Of a stretch of 64,000 bases of DNA, positions 25,763-34,717 are shown in pieces. The notes below the pieces were generated by a model. It did not search any database and was not told the DNA's origin. It worked only from the letters and a program-made list of their open reading frames with translations. Source of the DNA: Pseudomonas putida (GTDB taxonomy: Bacteria > Pseudomonadota > Gammaproteobacteria > Pseudomonadales > Pseudomonadaceae); the NCBI RefSeq assembly GCF_001976065.1, contig NZ_MNAH01000003.1, forward strand, positions 654,589 through 718,588, read 5' to 3'. Each line of letters starts with the position of its first letter. Position 1 is the stretch's first letter. The translations under genes and the position numbers were made by a program.

Positions 25763-25949
25763 ACTTCCCCGTTTTTCATCCGCTTTCCGGCACTTTTTCC
25801 CGCGCAAACGTTTAAACATGACCGTTCGTCGGCAGCCCCCTCATGCATTCTGTGCCCCGCGCCGATGAGCTGGAATGGCGCTAAATGGATTTGGCGTGTC
25901 GAGCCGTAATGGCTCACAGCCACCCCTCATCCATTCGCGAGCTCGCCCC

Positions 25950-28088
25950 ATGTTCGACTCACTGTCCATCCGCCTGAAAATCGTCCTGTTGTCCGGCCTG
26001 TGCCTGCTTGGCGTGGTCGCATCGATCGTGGGCATGAACCTCTACCAGACCAATCAGAACGATGAACTGGTCAGCGCCTCCAGCAGCAGAATGCTTACCG
26101 ACAGTGTGCAGGACCTGCTCCAGGCCAAGGCGGCCGAGCAAGCGGTGCGGGTGCAGAAGACGTTCGGTGAAACCCTGACGGTGGTGACCGCCCTGGCGGA
26201 CCAGATCAAGGACATGCGCACCATGGCCGCCAAGCGTTCGCTGGAGGCCGGCACCCTGCGCGAGGAGCTCAACCAGAGCCTGAAAACCGCCTTCGAGCGC
26301 AACAGCAAGGTGCTGGGGATCTGGCTGGCGTTCGAACCCGACGGCCTGGATGGCAAGGACAGCGAATTCGTCGGTGACGCCGCGCGCCAGTCCAACGAAG
26401 CCGGTCGTTTCGCCACCTACTGGAGCCGTGCCGCAGGGACCGCGCTGAACACGATCATGGTCGAAGAAGACATGACCAAGACCACCCTGAACCTCAGCGG
26501 CACGCCTTACAACGTGTGGTACACCTGCCCCCGGGACAGCAAGCGGACCTGCCTGCTGGACCCGTACGCCGACACCGTCGCGGACAAGGAAGTGTTGATG
26601 ACCACCATTTCCATACCGCTGCTGGTGGACGGCAAGGCCATCGGCGTCGTCGGTATCGATATCGCCCTCGACACCTTGCAGGCCGCCGCCGTCGACTCCC
26701 AGCGCGAGCTGTTCAACAACGCCGGGCACATGCTGATCGTCTCCGGCAGCGGCGTGCTCGCCGCCTACAGTGTCGACGCCGGCAAGGTTGGCAAGAGCAT
26801 CGGCGACACCCTGGGCGCCGAAGGTAAAGACATCCAGCAATCGCTGGGTAGCGGTGCGCCGAAGATACTCCAACAGGGCGACCTGATCCGCGCCGTGTAC
26901 CCGGTCAGCCCGATTGCCGACGCCAAGCCCTGGGGCGTGGTGATCGACTTGCCCAAACAAGTGCTGCTGGCCGATTCGGTGAAGCTGCAAGCAGTGCTCG
27001 ACGATGCCCAGCAAAGCGGCACGCTCAAGGCGATACTGGTCGCCGTCGTTGCCGGCCTGCTCGGCCTGTTGCTGATGTGGCTGACTGCTTCCGGCGTGAC
27101 CCGGCCGATCAACAGCGTGGCCGTGATGCTCAAGGCGATTGCCAGCGGCGACGGCGACCTGACCCAGCGCCTGCACTACAGCAAGAAGGATGAACTGGGC
27201 GAACTGGTCAGCTGGTTCAACCGCTTCCTCGACAAGCTGCAGCCGACCATCGCACAGATCAAGCAGAGCATTACCGATGCCCGCGGCACCGCTGACCAGT
27301 CCTCGGAAATCGCCCGCCAGACTAGCGAAGGCATGCAGGTGCAATTTCGTGAAATCGACCAGGTCGCCACCGCGTCCAATGAAATGAGCGCCACCGCCCA
27401 CGACGTCGCCAACAGCGCGTCGAACGCCGCCAGTGCGGCCAAGGGTGCCGATCAGTCGGCCCGCGACGGCATGCAGATCATCGAGCGCAGCACGCGTGAC
27501 ATCAATCAGCTGGCCGACGAAGTCAGCAAGGCCGTGACGGAAGTCGAGGCACTGGCGGTCAACAGCGAGCAGATCGGTTCGGTACTGGAGGTGATCCGCA
27601 GCATCGCCGAACAGACCAACCTGCTGGCCCTCAACGCGGCGATTGAAGCCGCCCGTGCCGGCGAGAGCGGTCGCGGCTTTGCGGTGGTCGCCGACGAAGT
27701 GCGCAACCTGGCCAAACGCACCCAGGATTCGGTGGAAGAAATTCGCCTGGTGATCGAGCGCATCCAGACCGGAACCCGCGGTGTGGTCGCCACCATGCAC
27801 TCGAGCCAGACCCAGGCCCACAGCAACGCCGGACAAATCCAGCAAGCGGTCCAGGCCTTGGGCAAAATCAGCGACGCGGTCACGGTGATCAGCGACATGA
27901 ACCTGCAGATCGCCAGCGCCGCCGAACAGCAAAGCGCCGTGGCCGAAGAGGTCAACCGCAACGTATCGGCGATCCGCACCGTCACCGAAACCCTGACCGG
28001 GCAAGCCACCGAATCGGCGCAGATCAGCAGCCAGCTCAATGCCCTGACCACCCAGCAGATGAAACTGATGGATCAGTTCCGGGTGTAA
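25950..28088 (+). CDS. Methyl-accepting chemotaxis protein with dCACHE sensor
   Basis: Inner-membrane chemoreceptor of 712 residues. TM1 is near residues 10-30 ([18 protein letters not shown]) and a long periplasmic double-CACHE region spans about 31-370 with [10 protein letters not shown] and [10 protein letters not shown]2 is near 365-385 ([18 protein letters not shown]), then HAMP. The cytoplasmic signalling domain has the hairpin tip [24 protein letters not shown] near 549-572. The dCACHE type often binds amino acids or related ligands. Its ligand is not readable here and no chemotaxis genes adjoin. Confidence 0.93.
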   Translation: MFDSLSIRLKIVLLSGLCLLGVVASIVGMNLYQTNQNDELVSASSSRMLTDSVQDLLQAKAAEQAVRVQKTFGETLTVVTALADQIKDMRTMAAKRSLEAGTLREELNQSLKTAFERNSKVLGIWLAFEPDGLDGKDSEFVGDAARQSNEAGRFATYWSRAAGTALNTIMVEEDMTKTTLNLSGTPYNVWYTCPRDSKRTCLLDPYADTVADKEVLMTTISIPLLVDGKAIGVVGIDIALDTLQAAAVDSQRELFNNAGHMLIVSGSGVLAAYSVDAGKVGKSIGDTLGAEGKDIQQSLGSGAPKILQQGDLIRAVYPVSPIADAKPWGVVIDLPKQVLLADSVKLQAVLDDAQQSGTLKAILVAVVAGLLGLLLMWLTASGVTRPINSVAVMLKAIASGDGDLTQRLHYSKKDELGELVSWFNRFLDKLQPTIAQIKQSITDARGTADQSSEIARQTSEGMQVQFREIDQVATASNEMSATAHDVANSASNAASAAKGADQSARDGMQIIERSTRDINQLADEVSKAVTEVEALAVNSEQIGSVLEVIRSIAEQTNLLALNAAIEAARAGESGRGFAVVADEVRNLAKRTQDSVEEIRLVIERIQTGTRGVVATMHSSQTQAHSNAGQIQQAVQALGKISDAVTVISDMNLQIASAAEQQSAVAEEVNRNVSAIRTVTETLTGQATESAQISSQLNALTTQQMKLMDQFRV

Positions 28089-28139
28089 TTCATCCCGTCT
28101 CGCTCCTACAATCGGGCTCTCGTTCCGGAGGGCCCTTCG

Positions 28140-29486
28140 ATGACTGATTTACTCACGTCCATTCAAGCCGAACTCGGCATGCCGCACACGCCCATTGCGT
28201 TCACCTCCAGCGGCGCCCTGCCCTCGGCGTTTGCCGTCACCGACCTGGCGTGCGCCAGCATCGCCGCCGCCGGCCAGGCTGTCAGCGAATTGCTGCACCA
28301 GCAAACCGGACGCTTGCCCGGCCTTGAAGTCGACCGACGCCTGGCCTCCTTCTGGTTCTCCGGTTCTATTCGCCCGGTTGGCTGGAAGGTTCCGCCGCTG
28401 TGGGACCCGATCGCAGGTGACTACGCCACAAAGGATGGCTGGATCCGCCTGCACACCAATGCGCCCCATCACCGCGCCGCCGCTGAATCGGTGCTGGGCG
28501 CCTGCGCCGACCGCAAGGCGATGGCCAGTAAAGTGGTGCGATGGGCCAAGAGCGACCTGGAGCAGGCCGTGGTCGATGCCGGGGGCTGTGCCGCCCAAAT
28601 GCGCAGTTGGGAACAGTGGCAGGCCCATCCGCAAGGGCTTGCGGTCAATGCCGAACCGCTGGTTCAGTTCACCACCGGCAACCACCGGCACAGCACCGCC
28701 TGGCAGGGATCGGTGGCGCAGCCCCTGGCCGGCATCAAGGTGCTGGACCTGACCCGCGTGCTGGCAGGCCCTGTCGCCAGCCGCTTTCTCGCTGGCCTTG
28801 GCGCCAACGTACTGCGCATTGACCCACCCACCTGGAACGAGCCCGGCGTGGTGCCGGAGATGACGCTGGGCAAGCGTTGCGCACGCCTGGACCTGCACGA
28901 CAAAACCGCTCGCGAGGTATTCGAAAGCCTGCTCAAGGACGCCGACATCGTGCTGCACGGTTATCGCGCCGATGCCCTGGAACGCCTGGGATATGGTGCC
29001 GCAGAACGGCACCGACGGATCCCAGGCCTGATCGACGTTTGCCTCAACGCCTACGGCTGGAGCGGCCCGTGGCAGAACCGTCGCGGCTTCGACAGCCTGG
29101 TGCAGATGAGCAGCGGCATCGCACATGCCGGCATGATCAGCCAGCAGGCGGATAAACCGGCACCTTTGCCCCTGCAGGCGCTCGATCACGCCACCGGGTA
29201 TCTGATGGCGGCCAGTGCGATCAAGTTGTTGGCTGGACGCTTGAACAACGGCCAGGGTGGTTCGGCGCGGCTGTCGCTGGCGCGCACGGCGAAACTGTTG
29301 ATCGACCAGGGTCGCGGGAGCGACGAACCGTTGCGGGCCGAAGATGAACAGGACCAGGGGATGCTCGTCGAGCAAACGCCATGGGGCCCGGCACATCGCC
29401 TGCACGTCCCGCTGAAGATCACCGGGACACCCGTGCAGTGGACGCTTGCGGCGTCTGAACTGGGTTCACATCGTGCGCAGTGGTAG
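28140..29486 (+). CDS. Class III (CaiB/BaiF) CoA-transferase-like protein with permuted domain order
   Basis: Predicted acyl-CoA:carboxylate CoA-transferase or racemase relative, 448 residues; substrate unknown. The usual N-terminal family motif P-L-A-G-I-K-V-L-D-L-T-R-V-L-A-G-P starts only at residue 195. The catalytic-aspartate region R-G-F-D-S-L-V-Q-M-S-S-G follows. The first 190 residues look like the C-terminal half of the same family: a helix ending T-G-R-L-P-G-L-E-V-D, then Y-A-T-K-D-G-W-I-R-L, then a segment near W-E-Q-W-Q-A-H-P-Q-G. The domain order thus appears swapped. The next gene starts 3 nt after its stop. Confidence 0.75.
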   Translation: MTDLLTSIQAELGMPHTPIAFTSSGALPSAFAVTDLACASIAAAGQAVSELLHQQTGRLPGLEVDRRLASFWFSGSIRPVGWKVPPLWDPIAGDYATKDGWIRLHTNAPHHRAAAESVLGACADRKAMASKVVRWAKSDLEQAVVDAGGCAAQMRSWEQWQAHPQGLAVNAEPLVQFTTGNHRHSTAWQGSVAQPLAGIKVLDLTRVLAGPVASRFLAGLGANVLRIDPPTWNEPGVVPEMTLGKRCARLDLHDKTAREVFESLLKDADIVLHGYRADALERLGYGAAERHRRIPGLIDVCLNAYGWSGPWQNRRGFDSLVQMSSGIAHAGMISQQADKPAPLPLQALDHATGYLMAASAIKLLAGRLNNGQGGSARLSLARTAKLLIDQGRGSDEPLRAEDEQDQGMLVEQTPWGPAHRLHVPLKITGTPVQWTLAASELGSHRAQW

Positions 29487-29489
29487 CCC

Positions 29490-30446
29490 ATGAAATTCGA
29501 CCTCGCCTATTGCCTCGGCCTCGATGAAAAACTGTCGATCTACGACGTGCGCGATCTGAATTTCGACGAGACGATGGCGTTCGATTCCGCGAAAGAACAT
29601 TTCCAATGCCCCAATGACGCCTGTCGCCTGGCGTTCGATGTGGCGAACGGGCTGGGCACGTTCAACGCCAAGAACGTCAACTATGTGCGCACGCCGCATT
29701 TCAAGAACCTGCCGAGCACGCGGCATGTCGCCGGTTGTCCTTATGTGAGCCTGAAGGCCCCGACCTCGACCGGCGAGGAAACGGATGACAGTCGTGAGGA
29801 ACATTTCCCGTCGGAATTGTTACTGAGCAGGCGTGAATACCTGCGCAAGCCATCGCACCCGATTGTGGCTGCCGATCTGCAAGGAGCTGAACCAGCAGCG
29901 GCTCCGGCAGCCAACAGTGTCGAGCAGCCCGGGCGGGAATCGGCACCGGACAAGACCAGTGTCTTCGCCCACCCGGTGGAGTGCTTCGTGTCGAATTTCG
30001 AGGACAAGGCGCTGCTCAAGCGCATGCCGCTGAAGATTGGCGAGCACACGGCACCGTATGCCTCGTTTTTCAAGAAGATCGAATACCTGCAAGACAACAA
30101 GGGGCTGGTCTACTGGGGCAAGATCAAGCAGATCAAGGACTACACCCAAAGCTTTCGCATCGATTTCGAGAAGAAGGTCTGGTTCGAGAAAAAACCCTAC
30201 TCAGTCAACGTTTACCTTAACAAGAAGCTGATCGATAGCTACCGCAAACGCACGGCGTTCCTGGCGCAGATCAAGCACGCCATCGAGAGCGGGCGGCCGT
30301 TGTATTGCTTCTTTTATGGCGTCCAGCCGGCGCTGCAGCAGGTGCCCAGCAAAAAAAATCCCGAGCAGACGTTCGGAGTGTTCAGCGCCAATATCGAGAA
30401 TCTGGACCACTTGATCGTGCGCGAGGCGCCGGGACTGGAGGGCTAG
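29490..30446 (+). CDS. Unknown protein with CoiA-like Cys/His cluster
   Basis: 318 residues, not recognised as a named family. The N-terminal part has C40-x4-C45, H70-F71 and H79-x3-C83, an arrangement that resembles the zinc-binding module found before nuclease domains in CoiA-like proteins (F-x-C-P..C...HF...H...C). A variable, Pro/Ala-rich linker (about 95-160) leads to a C-terminal basic domain with many Lys and aromatic residues (F-F-K-K-I-E-Y, F-R-I-D-F-E-K-K-V-W-F-E-K-K). No clear catalytic motif was found. It starts 3 nt after the CoA-transferase-like gene, so the two are likely co-transcribed. Confidence 0.65.
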   Translation: MKFDLAYCLGLDEKLSIYDVRDLNFDETMAFDSAKEHFQCPNDACRLAFDVANGLGTFNAKNVNYVRTPHFKNLPSTRHVAGCPYVSLKAPTSTGEETDDSREEHFPSELLLSRREYLRKPSHPIVAADLQGAEPAAAPAANSVEQPGRESAPDKTSVFAHPVECFVSNFEDKALLKRMPLKIGEHTAPYASFFKKIEYLQDNKGLVYWGKIKQIKDYTQSFRIDFEKKVWFEKKPYSVNVYLNKKLIDSYRKRTAFLAQIKHAIESGRPLYCFFYGVQPALQQVPSKKNPEQTFGVFSANIENLDHLIVREAPGLEG

Positions 30447-30539
30447 TCATCGGTCCCGCACAGACACTGACCTTCTGTCTGGCCAAGGGGTACGAATCGG
30501 CAAAAATCGAAAAATGCGTTTGATCCGGATCGAAAACAA

Positions 30540-30555
30540 CTGTACAAAAACACAG
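30540..30555 (+). promoter_or_regulatory. LexA-type SOS box
   Basis: CTGT-ACAAAAAC-ACAG is an exact CTGT-N8-ACAG site. With flanking bases it reads ACTGT...ACAGT, a symmetric match to the gamma-proteobacterial LexA consensus. It lies 40 nt before the start of the small HTH gene. Confidence 0.7.
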
Positions 30556-30594
30556 TGAATTTAAAACCAGTACTCTCGAGCCCGGAGAACCCCC

Positions 30595-30912
30595 ATGGCC
30601 TCTCAAGCGATGAAAATCACCCTGGAACGTATCGCCCTCTTCCAATTCACCCCGGCCCACTGCGCCCAGGCCCGAGCGATGCTGGGCTGGAGCGTGGAAA
30701 CCTTGTCCCGCGAAGCCGGGGTTTCGGTGCAGGCCATCGAGCGCTTCGAGGCGCGGCAGGATGTGCTGGATGTCACTCGCCTGGCATTGGCGTACCGGCT
30801 TGAAGCGGAAGGGCTGGTGTTCTTCCCCGGGTTTGCGCCGGGCAGAGGGATGAACGTGAAAGGGTCTACGCCCAATCCAATGGCGCGGGCGGATTTTGCG
30901 ATGGTTGAATGA
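30595..30912 (+). CDS. Small XRE-type helix-turn-helix protein, probably SOS-controlled
   Basis: A 105-residue DNA-binding protein with an HTH_3-like domain at about 20-70 (C-A-Q-A-R-A-M-L-G-W-S-V-E-T-L-S-R-E-A-G-V-S-V-Q-A-I-E-R-F-E). The rest is a short tail with Y-R-L-E-A-E-G-L-V-F-F, as seen in the C-terminal wing of small phage-like repressors. GGAG precedes the ATG. The LexA box upstream suggests induction on DNA damage. Targets are unknown, and no prophage gene lies nearby. Confidence 0.8.
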   Translation: MASQAMKITLERIALFQFTPAHCAQARAMLGWSVETLSREAGVSVQAIERFEARQDVLDVTRLALAYRLEAEGLVFFPGFAPGRGMNVKGSTPNPMARADFAMVE

Positions 30913-30962
30913 GGTCGCAACTCCACCTTGCGAGTTACGACCAGATTTGCAGCGAACTGAAA

Positions 30963-32465
30963 CTACGGCCTGAATGCAGGTATTGGCCGTGCATGGGACG
31001 CCTGTTCATAGCCATAAGCCAAGGCCAGGAGACTGGCTTCGCTCCAGCGTGCACCGAAGAACAATGCTGATGTGGGCAGCCCTTCCTCGTCTGCTCCGGT
31101 AGGCATCATGACGCTGGGGTATCCCGCCAGCGGAACGATGTTCAACCCCGGTGAGCCGACATCCAGCACCACGGCATCCAGTTGGTGCCGCGCCAGGACG
31201 TCATCGATGACCGCGGCGTTTTCACGCTGGATTGTCTGCCACAGTTGCTCGTAGGTACGTTGGTCAAACGCCACGTCATTGGCAGCGATCAAGACGCTTT
31301 GCCCATGACCTTCGACGCCGGGTGTGTGTTGATTGAAACGCACAAGGTCTTCGAGGCTCTGAATTGCCAGACCGGTCCGTTTCGCGAGGTAGTCAGGCAG
31401 GTGTCTTTTGATGCCCATGGAAAGAGCCTCGTCCACCTGCGCCGACTGAGGGTCATTGAGCTCGATGGGTATCATCGTTGCCCTGGCGGCCTGCATGACT
31501 TCCAGCGCACGGGAAAACTGGGGATCGCCCTGAGCTGCCTCACCACTCACATCGAACTTGAGTGGATAACCGAGGCGCCGTCCAACCAGCGAACCGGGCC
31601 TGAGCAATGCCGTGTAATCCAAGCCATTGAGGGCTTGCGGTTTGCTGACCGGATCGGCGGCGTCATTACCCGTCATGGCGTTTAGCAGCAAGGCCGCATC
31701 GCGAACGGTGCGGGCCATCGGCCCAGGGGTGTCGAGTTTGTGTGTTACCGGAACAATGCCACTGCGACTCAACAACCCCACCGTGGGCTTGAGCCCCACC
31801 ACCCCATTGAGCGATGCCGGACAGACAATCGAGCCGGCGGTTTCCGTCCCTACACTCAAGGGTGCGAAACCTGCGGCTACTGCCGCGCCGGACCCTGAGC
31901 TCGAACCGCAAGGGGTCTGGCTTAACAGATGCGGATTCCTGGTTTGTCCGCCTCGGCCGCTCCAGCCGTCGGGAAGCGCTGCATCACGAAAGTTCGCCCA
32001 CTCGCTGAGATTGGTCTTGCCCAGAATGATCGCGCCAGCGGCCCTCAGCCGTTGCACGATAAAGGCATCCTTGGCGGCGGGTTGCCCGATCATGGCCATT
32101 GACCCGGCGCTGGTCTGCATCTGATCTGATGTATCGATATTGTCTTTCAACAACAGTGGAATTCCGTGCAAGGGGCCGCGAACATGCCCGGTTTCGCGCT
32201 CACGATCCAGCGACCTGGCAATCGCCAGCGCATCGGGGTTCAGCTCAATGATTGCATTGATCCCGGGTCCGTTTTTATCGAGTCTGTCGACGCGTTGCAG
32301 CAGATGTTGTACCAGCGCCTCGGCGCTCAGTTGGCCGCGCTCCATTTCCTTGCTGATTTCATCGACACTCAAGTACTCCAAGGCTTGCCCATTGGCGCAG
32401 CTTGCGATCGATAGCAGAACAATCTGGGCCAGCCGCGTCATGCAGCCTTTCAACTTTACATCCAT
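30963..32465 (-). CDS. Exported amidase-signature-family hydrolase
   Basis: Predicted amidohydrolase, 500 residues from the ATG at 32465 (AAGGA before it). A signal peptide M-D-V-K-L-K-G-C-M-T-R-L-A-Q-I-V-L-L-S-I is seen, with cleavage near N-G-Q-A, so it should act in the periplasm. The Ser-cisSer-Lys triad is recognisable: Lys107 in L-L-L-K-D-N-I, the G-S-S-S-G-S-G-A-A-V-A-A-G signature near 187-199, and Ser212 in G-T-E-T-A-G-S-I. A substrate cannot be assigned. It is transcribed away from the MBL gene's end and is not clearly part of an operon. Confidence 0.85.
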   Translation of the reverse strand: MDVKLKGCMTRLAQIVLLSIASCANGQALEYLSVDEISKEMERGQLSAEALVQHLLQRVDRLDKNGPGINAIIELNPDALAIARSLDRERETGHVRGPLHGIPLLLKDNIDTSDQMQTSAGSMAMIGQPAAKDAFIVQRLRAAGAIILGKTNLSEWANFRDAALPDGWSGRGGQTRNPHLLSQTPCGSSSGSGAAVAAGFAPLSVGTETAGSIVCPASLNGVVGLKPTVGLLSRSGIVPVTHKLDTPGPMARTVRDAALLLNAMTGNDAADPVSKPQALNGLDYTALLRPGSLVGRRLGYPLKFDVSGEAAQGDPQFSRALEVMQAARATMIPIELNDPQSAQVDEALSMGIKRHLPDYLAKRTGLAIQSLEDLVRFNQHTPGVEGHGQSVLIAANDVAFDQRTYEQLWQTIQRENAAVIDDVLARHQLDAVVLDVGSPGLNIVPLAGYPSVMMPTGADEEGLPTSALFFGARWSEASLLALAYGYEQASHARPIPAFRP

Positions 32466-32594
32466 GTGAATGACATCCTTATGGTAGCAAGTGAATGAGT
32501 TCACTCGCTCTCCAGCCTACAGACGCGGCCGGAAATGTCCGTCATCACTTGCCCCCGAATCACATAGGAAAACTCGCTTCGTCCTGTAGTTGTT

Positions 32595-33653
32595 TCACCC
32601 GAGACTTTGCTGCTCCTGGTAAACCTGCTGTTCGACTTCATACCACCACGCCGTACCGCGCTGCGCAGCCAGCACATTGAACGCCTCGCCCATGCGCGGC
32701 GTGGTGATCGAGACATTGCGCTCCCAGGCCAGGGCCAGGATACGGTCGAAGGGTTCGTACCAGGCATGCATCGACAAATCGAAGGTGCCGTTGTGAATCG
32801 GCAGCAACCAACGCCCCTTGAGGTCGAGGTGAGCCTGCAGGGTTTGCTCAGGTTGCATGTGCACATGGGGCCAGTCGACGTTATAGGCGCCGGTTTCCAT
32901 GAGTGTCAGGTCGAAGGGGCCGTATTGTTCACCGATGTGTTTGAAGCCGTCGAAGTAGCCGCTGTCGCCACTGAAGAAGATGCGCGTATCGCCATCGATC
33001 ATTACCCACGAGGCCCACAGGGTGCTGTTGCCGTCGAATAGGCCACGACCGGAAAAGTGCTGCGATGGCGTGGCGACGAACTGAATGCCCTCGACCTCAG
33101 TGCACTGCCACCAGTCCAGTTGACGGATTTTACTGGGGTCGATACCCCACTTGATCAGGGTATCGCCCACCCCTAACGGGGTGAGGAAGTACTTGGCCTT
33201 GTCGGCAAGCTTGAGCACCGCCCGATAGTCCAGGTGATCGTAGTGATCGTGAGACAGGATCACGGCTTCTATCGGAGGCAATTGATCGAGGCTGATCGGC
33301 GGCTGGTGAAAACGCTTGGGGCCGGCCCATTGCACGGGGGAGGCGCGTTCGGCGAAGACCGGGTCAGTGATCCAGAATCTGTCGCGCAGTTTGAGTAATA
33401 CCGTTGAATGACCAAGGCGATAGACGCTGTGGTTCGGCGCAGCCATCAACGCCGCTTGCGTCAGCGACTGCACGGGTACAGGTGCCGTCGGACGGGTGTC
33501 GCGGGGTTTGTGAAACATCGCGCTCCAGAGGATACGCAAGGTTTTGCCAACGCTTAGACGCTGGATCGGCCGATGGTTTTGAAACTGTCCTTGAGCCTGT
33601 CGGGAAGCTTCGGGCTTGGAGGCGCTGTTCGTCGCGGAAGTTGATTTGGCCAT
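32595..33653 (-). CDS. Metallo-beta-lactamase-fold hydrolase (NAPE-PLD/UlaG-like)
   Basis: Zinc hydrolase of 352 residues from the ATG at 33653 (GGAG before it). Metal motif S-H-D-H-Y-D-H-L-D lies near residues 147-155, and a G-D-S-G-Y segment and P-I-H-N-G-T-F follow, as in the NAPE-hydrolysing phospholipase D-like branch, often linked to outer-membrane lipid hydrolysis. The first 80 residues are low-complexity and basic, with no clear signal peptide. The substrate is unknown. It is divergent from a TetR gene with a palindrome between them, so it is likely that regulator's target. Confidence 0.83.
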   Translation of the reverse strand: MAKSTSATNSASKPEASRQAQGQFQNHRPIQRLSVGKTLRILWSAMFHKPRDTRPTAPVPVQSLTQAALMAAPNHSVYRLGHSTVLLKLRDRFWITDPVFAERASPVQWAGPKRFHQPPISLDQLPPIEAVILSHDHYDHLDYRAVLKLADKAKYFLTPLGVGDTLIKWGIDPSKIRQLDWWQCTEVEGIQFVATPSQHFSGRGLFDGNSTLWASWVMIDGDTRIFFSGDSGYFDGFKHIGEQYGPFDLTLMETGAYNVDWPHVHMQPEQTLQAHLDLKGRWLLPIHNGTFDLSMHAWYEPFDRILALAWERNVSITTPRMGEAFNVLAAQRGTAWWYEVEQQVYQEQQSLG

Positions 33654-33768
33654 GGGCAAGACTCCGGGAAAACCGCTTCACGATTCTCCGTCCAGTGACG
33701 ATAAATGGCCGAGACACGCACGCATCAGCCGAGCACTCTAGTTTTACCGGGCAGGATTAACAAAACAT

Positions 33769-33784
33769 TACACTGCACAGTGTA
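33769..33784. promoter_or_regulatory. Candidate TetR operator between the MBL and TetR genes
   Basis: TACACTG-CA-CAGTGTA has perfect 7-bp arms and lies between the divergent genes. A further half-site AGTGTA occurs at 33825-33830. The size fits TetR-family operators. Confidence 0.6.
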
Positions 33785-33861
33785 GTTTCAAGGTTGCAGC
33801 AAAGCCGATCACAAGTAAACTACCAAGTGTAATTTTCCTTTCTTCTTGCCGAAGCGTATTT

Positions 33862-34473
33862 ATGACAGCTCCACAGCGCCTCACCGACCGTAAACGCGAA
33901 GCGATCATTCAGGCGGCGATTGTCGAATTTCGTGCCAATGGATTCGACATCACCAGCATGGACAGGATTGCTGCCACCGCCGGTGTGTCGAAGCGCACGG
34001 TGTACAACCACTTCCCCAGCAAGGAAGAATTGTTCGCCGAAATTCTCAATCAACTATGGGTCCGGGTAACGGCGGAACAGGAAGCGCCTTACCGTCCGGA
34101 CCTGCCCTTGCGTGACCAGATGCGGCACCTGCTGACGGTAAAGCTGCAGATGTTGAGCGATGAGAACCTGCTCGATCTGGCGCGGGTGGCTATCGCTGCC
34201 ACCATCCACTCCCCCGAGCGCGCACAAAGCATGGTGGCCCGGATGGGTGAGCGTGAAGAAAACCTGACCCTGTGGATTCGTGCCGCCCAGGCCGATGGTC
34301 GCTTGAAAGCGGTCGCCCCGGAATTTGCCGCGCAACAGTTGCATGGCATGCTCAAATCCTTTGCCTTCTGGCCGCAGATTTCCATGGGGCTGCCGGCTTT
34401 GTCGATCGAGATGCAAAGTACCGTGGTGGAGTCGGCGCTGGACATGTTCCTGGCCTGCTATCAGGTGCAATAA
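33862..34473 (+). CDS. TetR/AcrR-family transcriptional regulator
   Basis: 203 residues. The N-terminal HTH (about 10-56) reads I-I-Q-A-A-I-V-E-F-R-A-N-G-F-D-I-T-S-M-D-R-I-A with recognition helix V-S-K-R-T-V-Y-N-H-F-P-S-K-E-E-L-F. The C-terminal ligand domain resembles AefR-like regulators. The ligand is unknown. It probably represses the divergent MBL-fold hydrolase and itself through the intergenic palindrome. Confidence 0.9.
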   Translation: MTAPQRLTDRKREAIIQAAIVEFRANGFDITSMDRIAATAGVSKRTVYNHFPSKEELFAEILNQLWVRVTAEQEAPYRPDLPLRDQMRHLLTVKLQMLSDENLLDLARVAIAATIHSPERAQSMVARMGEREENLTLWIRAAQADGRLKAVAPEFAAQQLHGMLKSFAFWPQISMGLPALSIEMQSTVVESALDMFLACYQVQ

Positions 34474-34587
34474 ACGACAATCTCGACGGCGGCGTCGAAG
34501 GATTGGTCGCTCTGATGTGCACGGTGAAAATGTGTTTCAGAATGAAACCCGCACCGAGGCTATAGGGCGAATTCAACCGGTCGTCGC

Positions 34588-34607
34588 AACACCTTGATCG
34601 AGGTGTT
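34588..34607. promoter_or_regulatory. 20-bp palindrome in front of a transposase remnant
   Basis: AACACCTTGATCGAGGTGTT is symmetric at 18 of 20 positions and ends one base before the ATG of the transposase-like fragment. It may be part of a lost element's end or an autoregulatory site. Confidence 0.4.
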
Positions 34608-34608
34608 T

Positions 34609-34656
34609 ATGGGACGACCTGCCGGATGGATGCAAAAATTGACGGGCCAAAGACCT
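34609..34656 (+). pseudogene. Truncated start of an insertion-sequence transposase
   Basis: The reading starts M-G-R-P-A-G-W-M-Q-K-L-T-G-Q, which resembles the conserved first residues of IS30-like transposases (M-G-R-P-A-x-W-M-x-x-L-T-G-R). The similarity ends after about 14 codons; the rest of the frame (to 34797) is not transposase-like and overlaps the opposite gene. Probably a relic of an element lost by deletion. Recognition is from memory of the family. Confidence 0.4.
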
Positions 34657-34717
34657 GAAAAGCCTGAGGCAGCCGACGCCTACACTGCGAAGAGGCCGGT
34701 GCATCACCGCACGACCA

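Noticed and set aside
25959..28004. 681-codon minus-strand open frame opposite the chemoreceptor
   Set aside because: Translation is rich in His, Gln, Gly and Asp, as expected from reading the complement of a GC-rich receptor gene; no family features.
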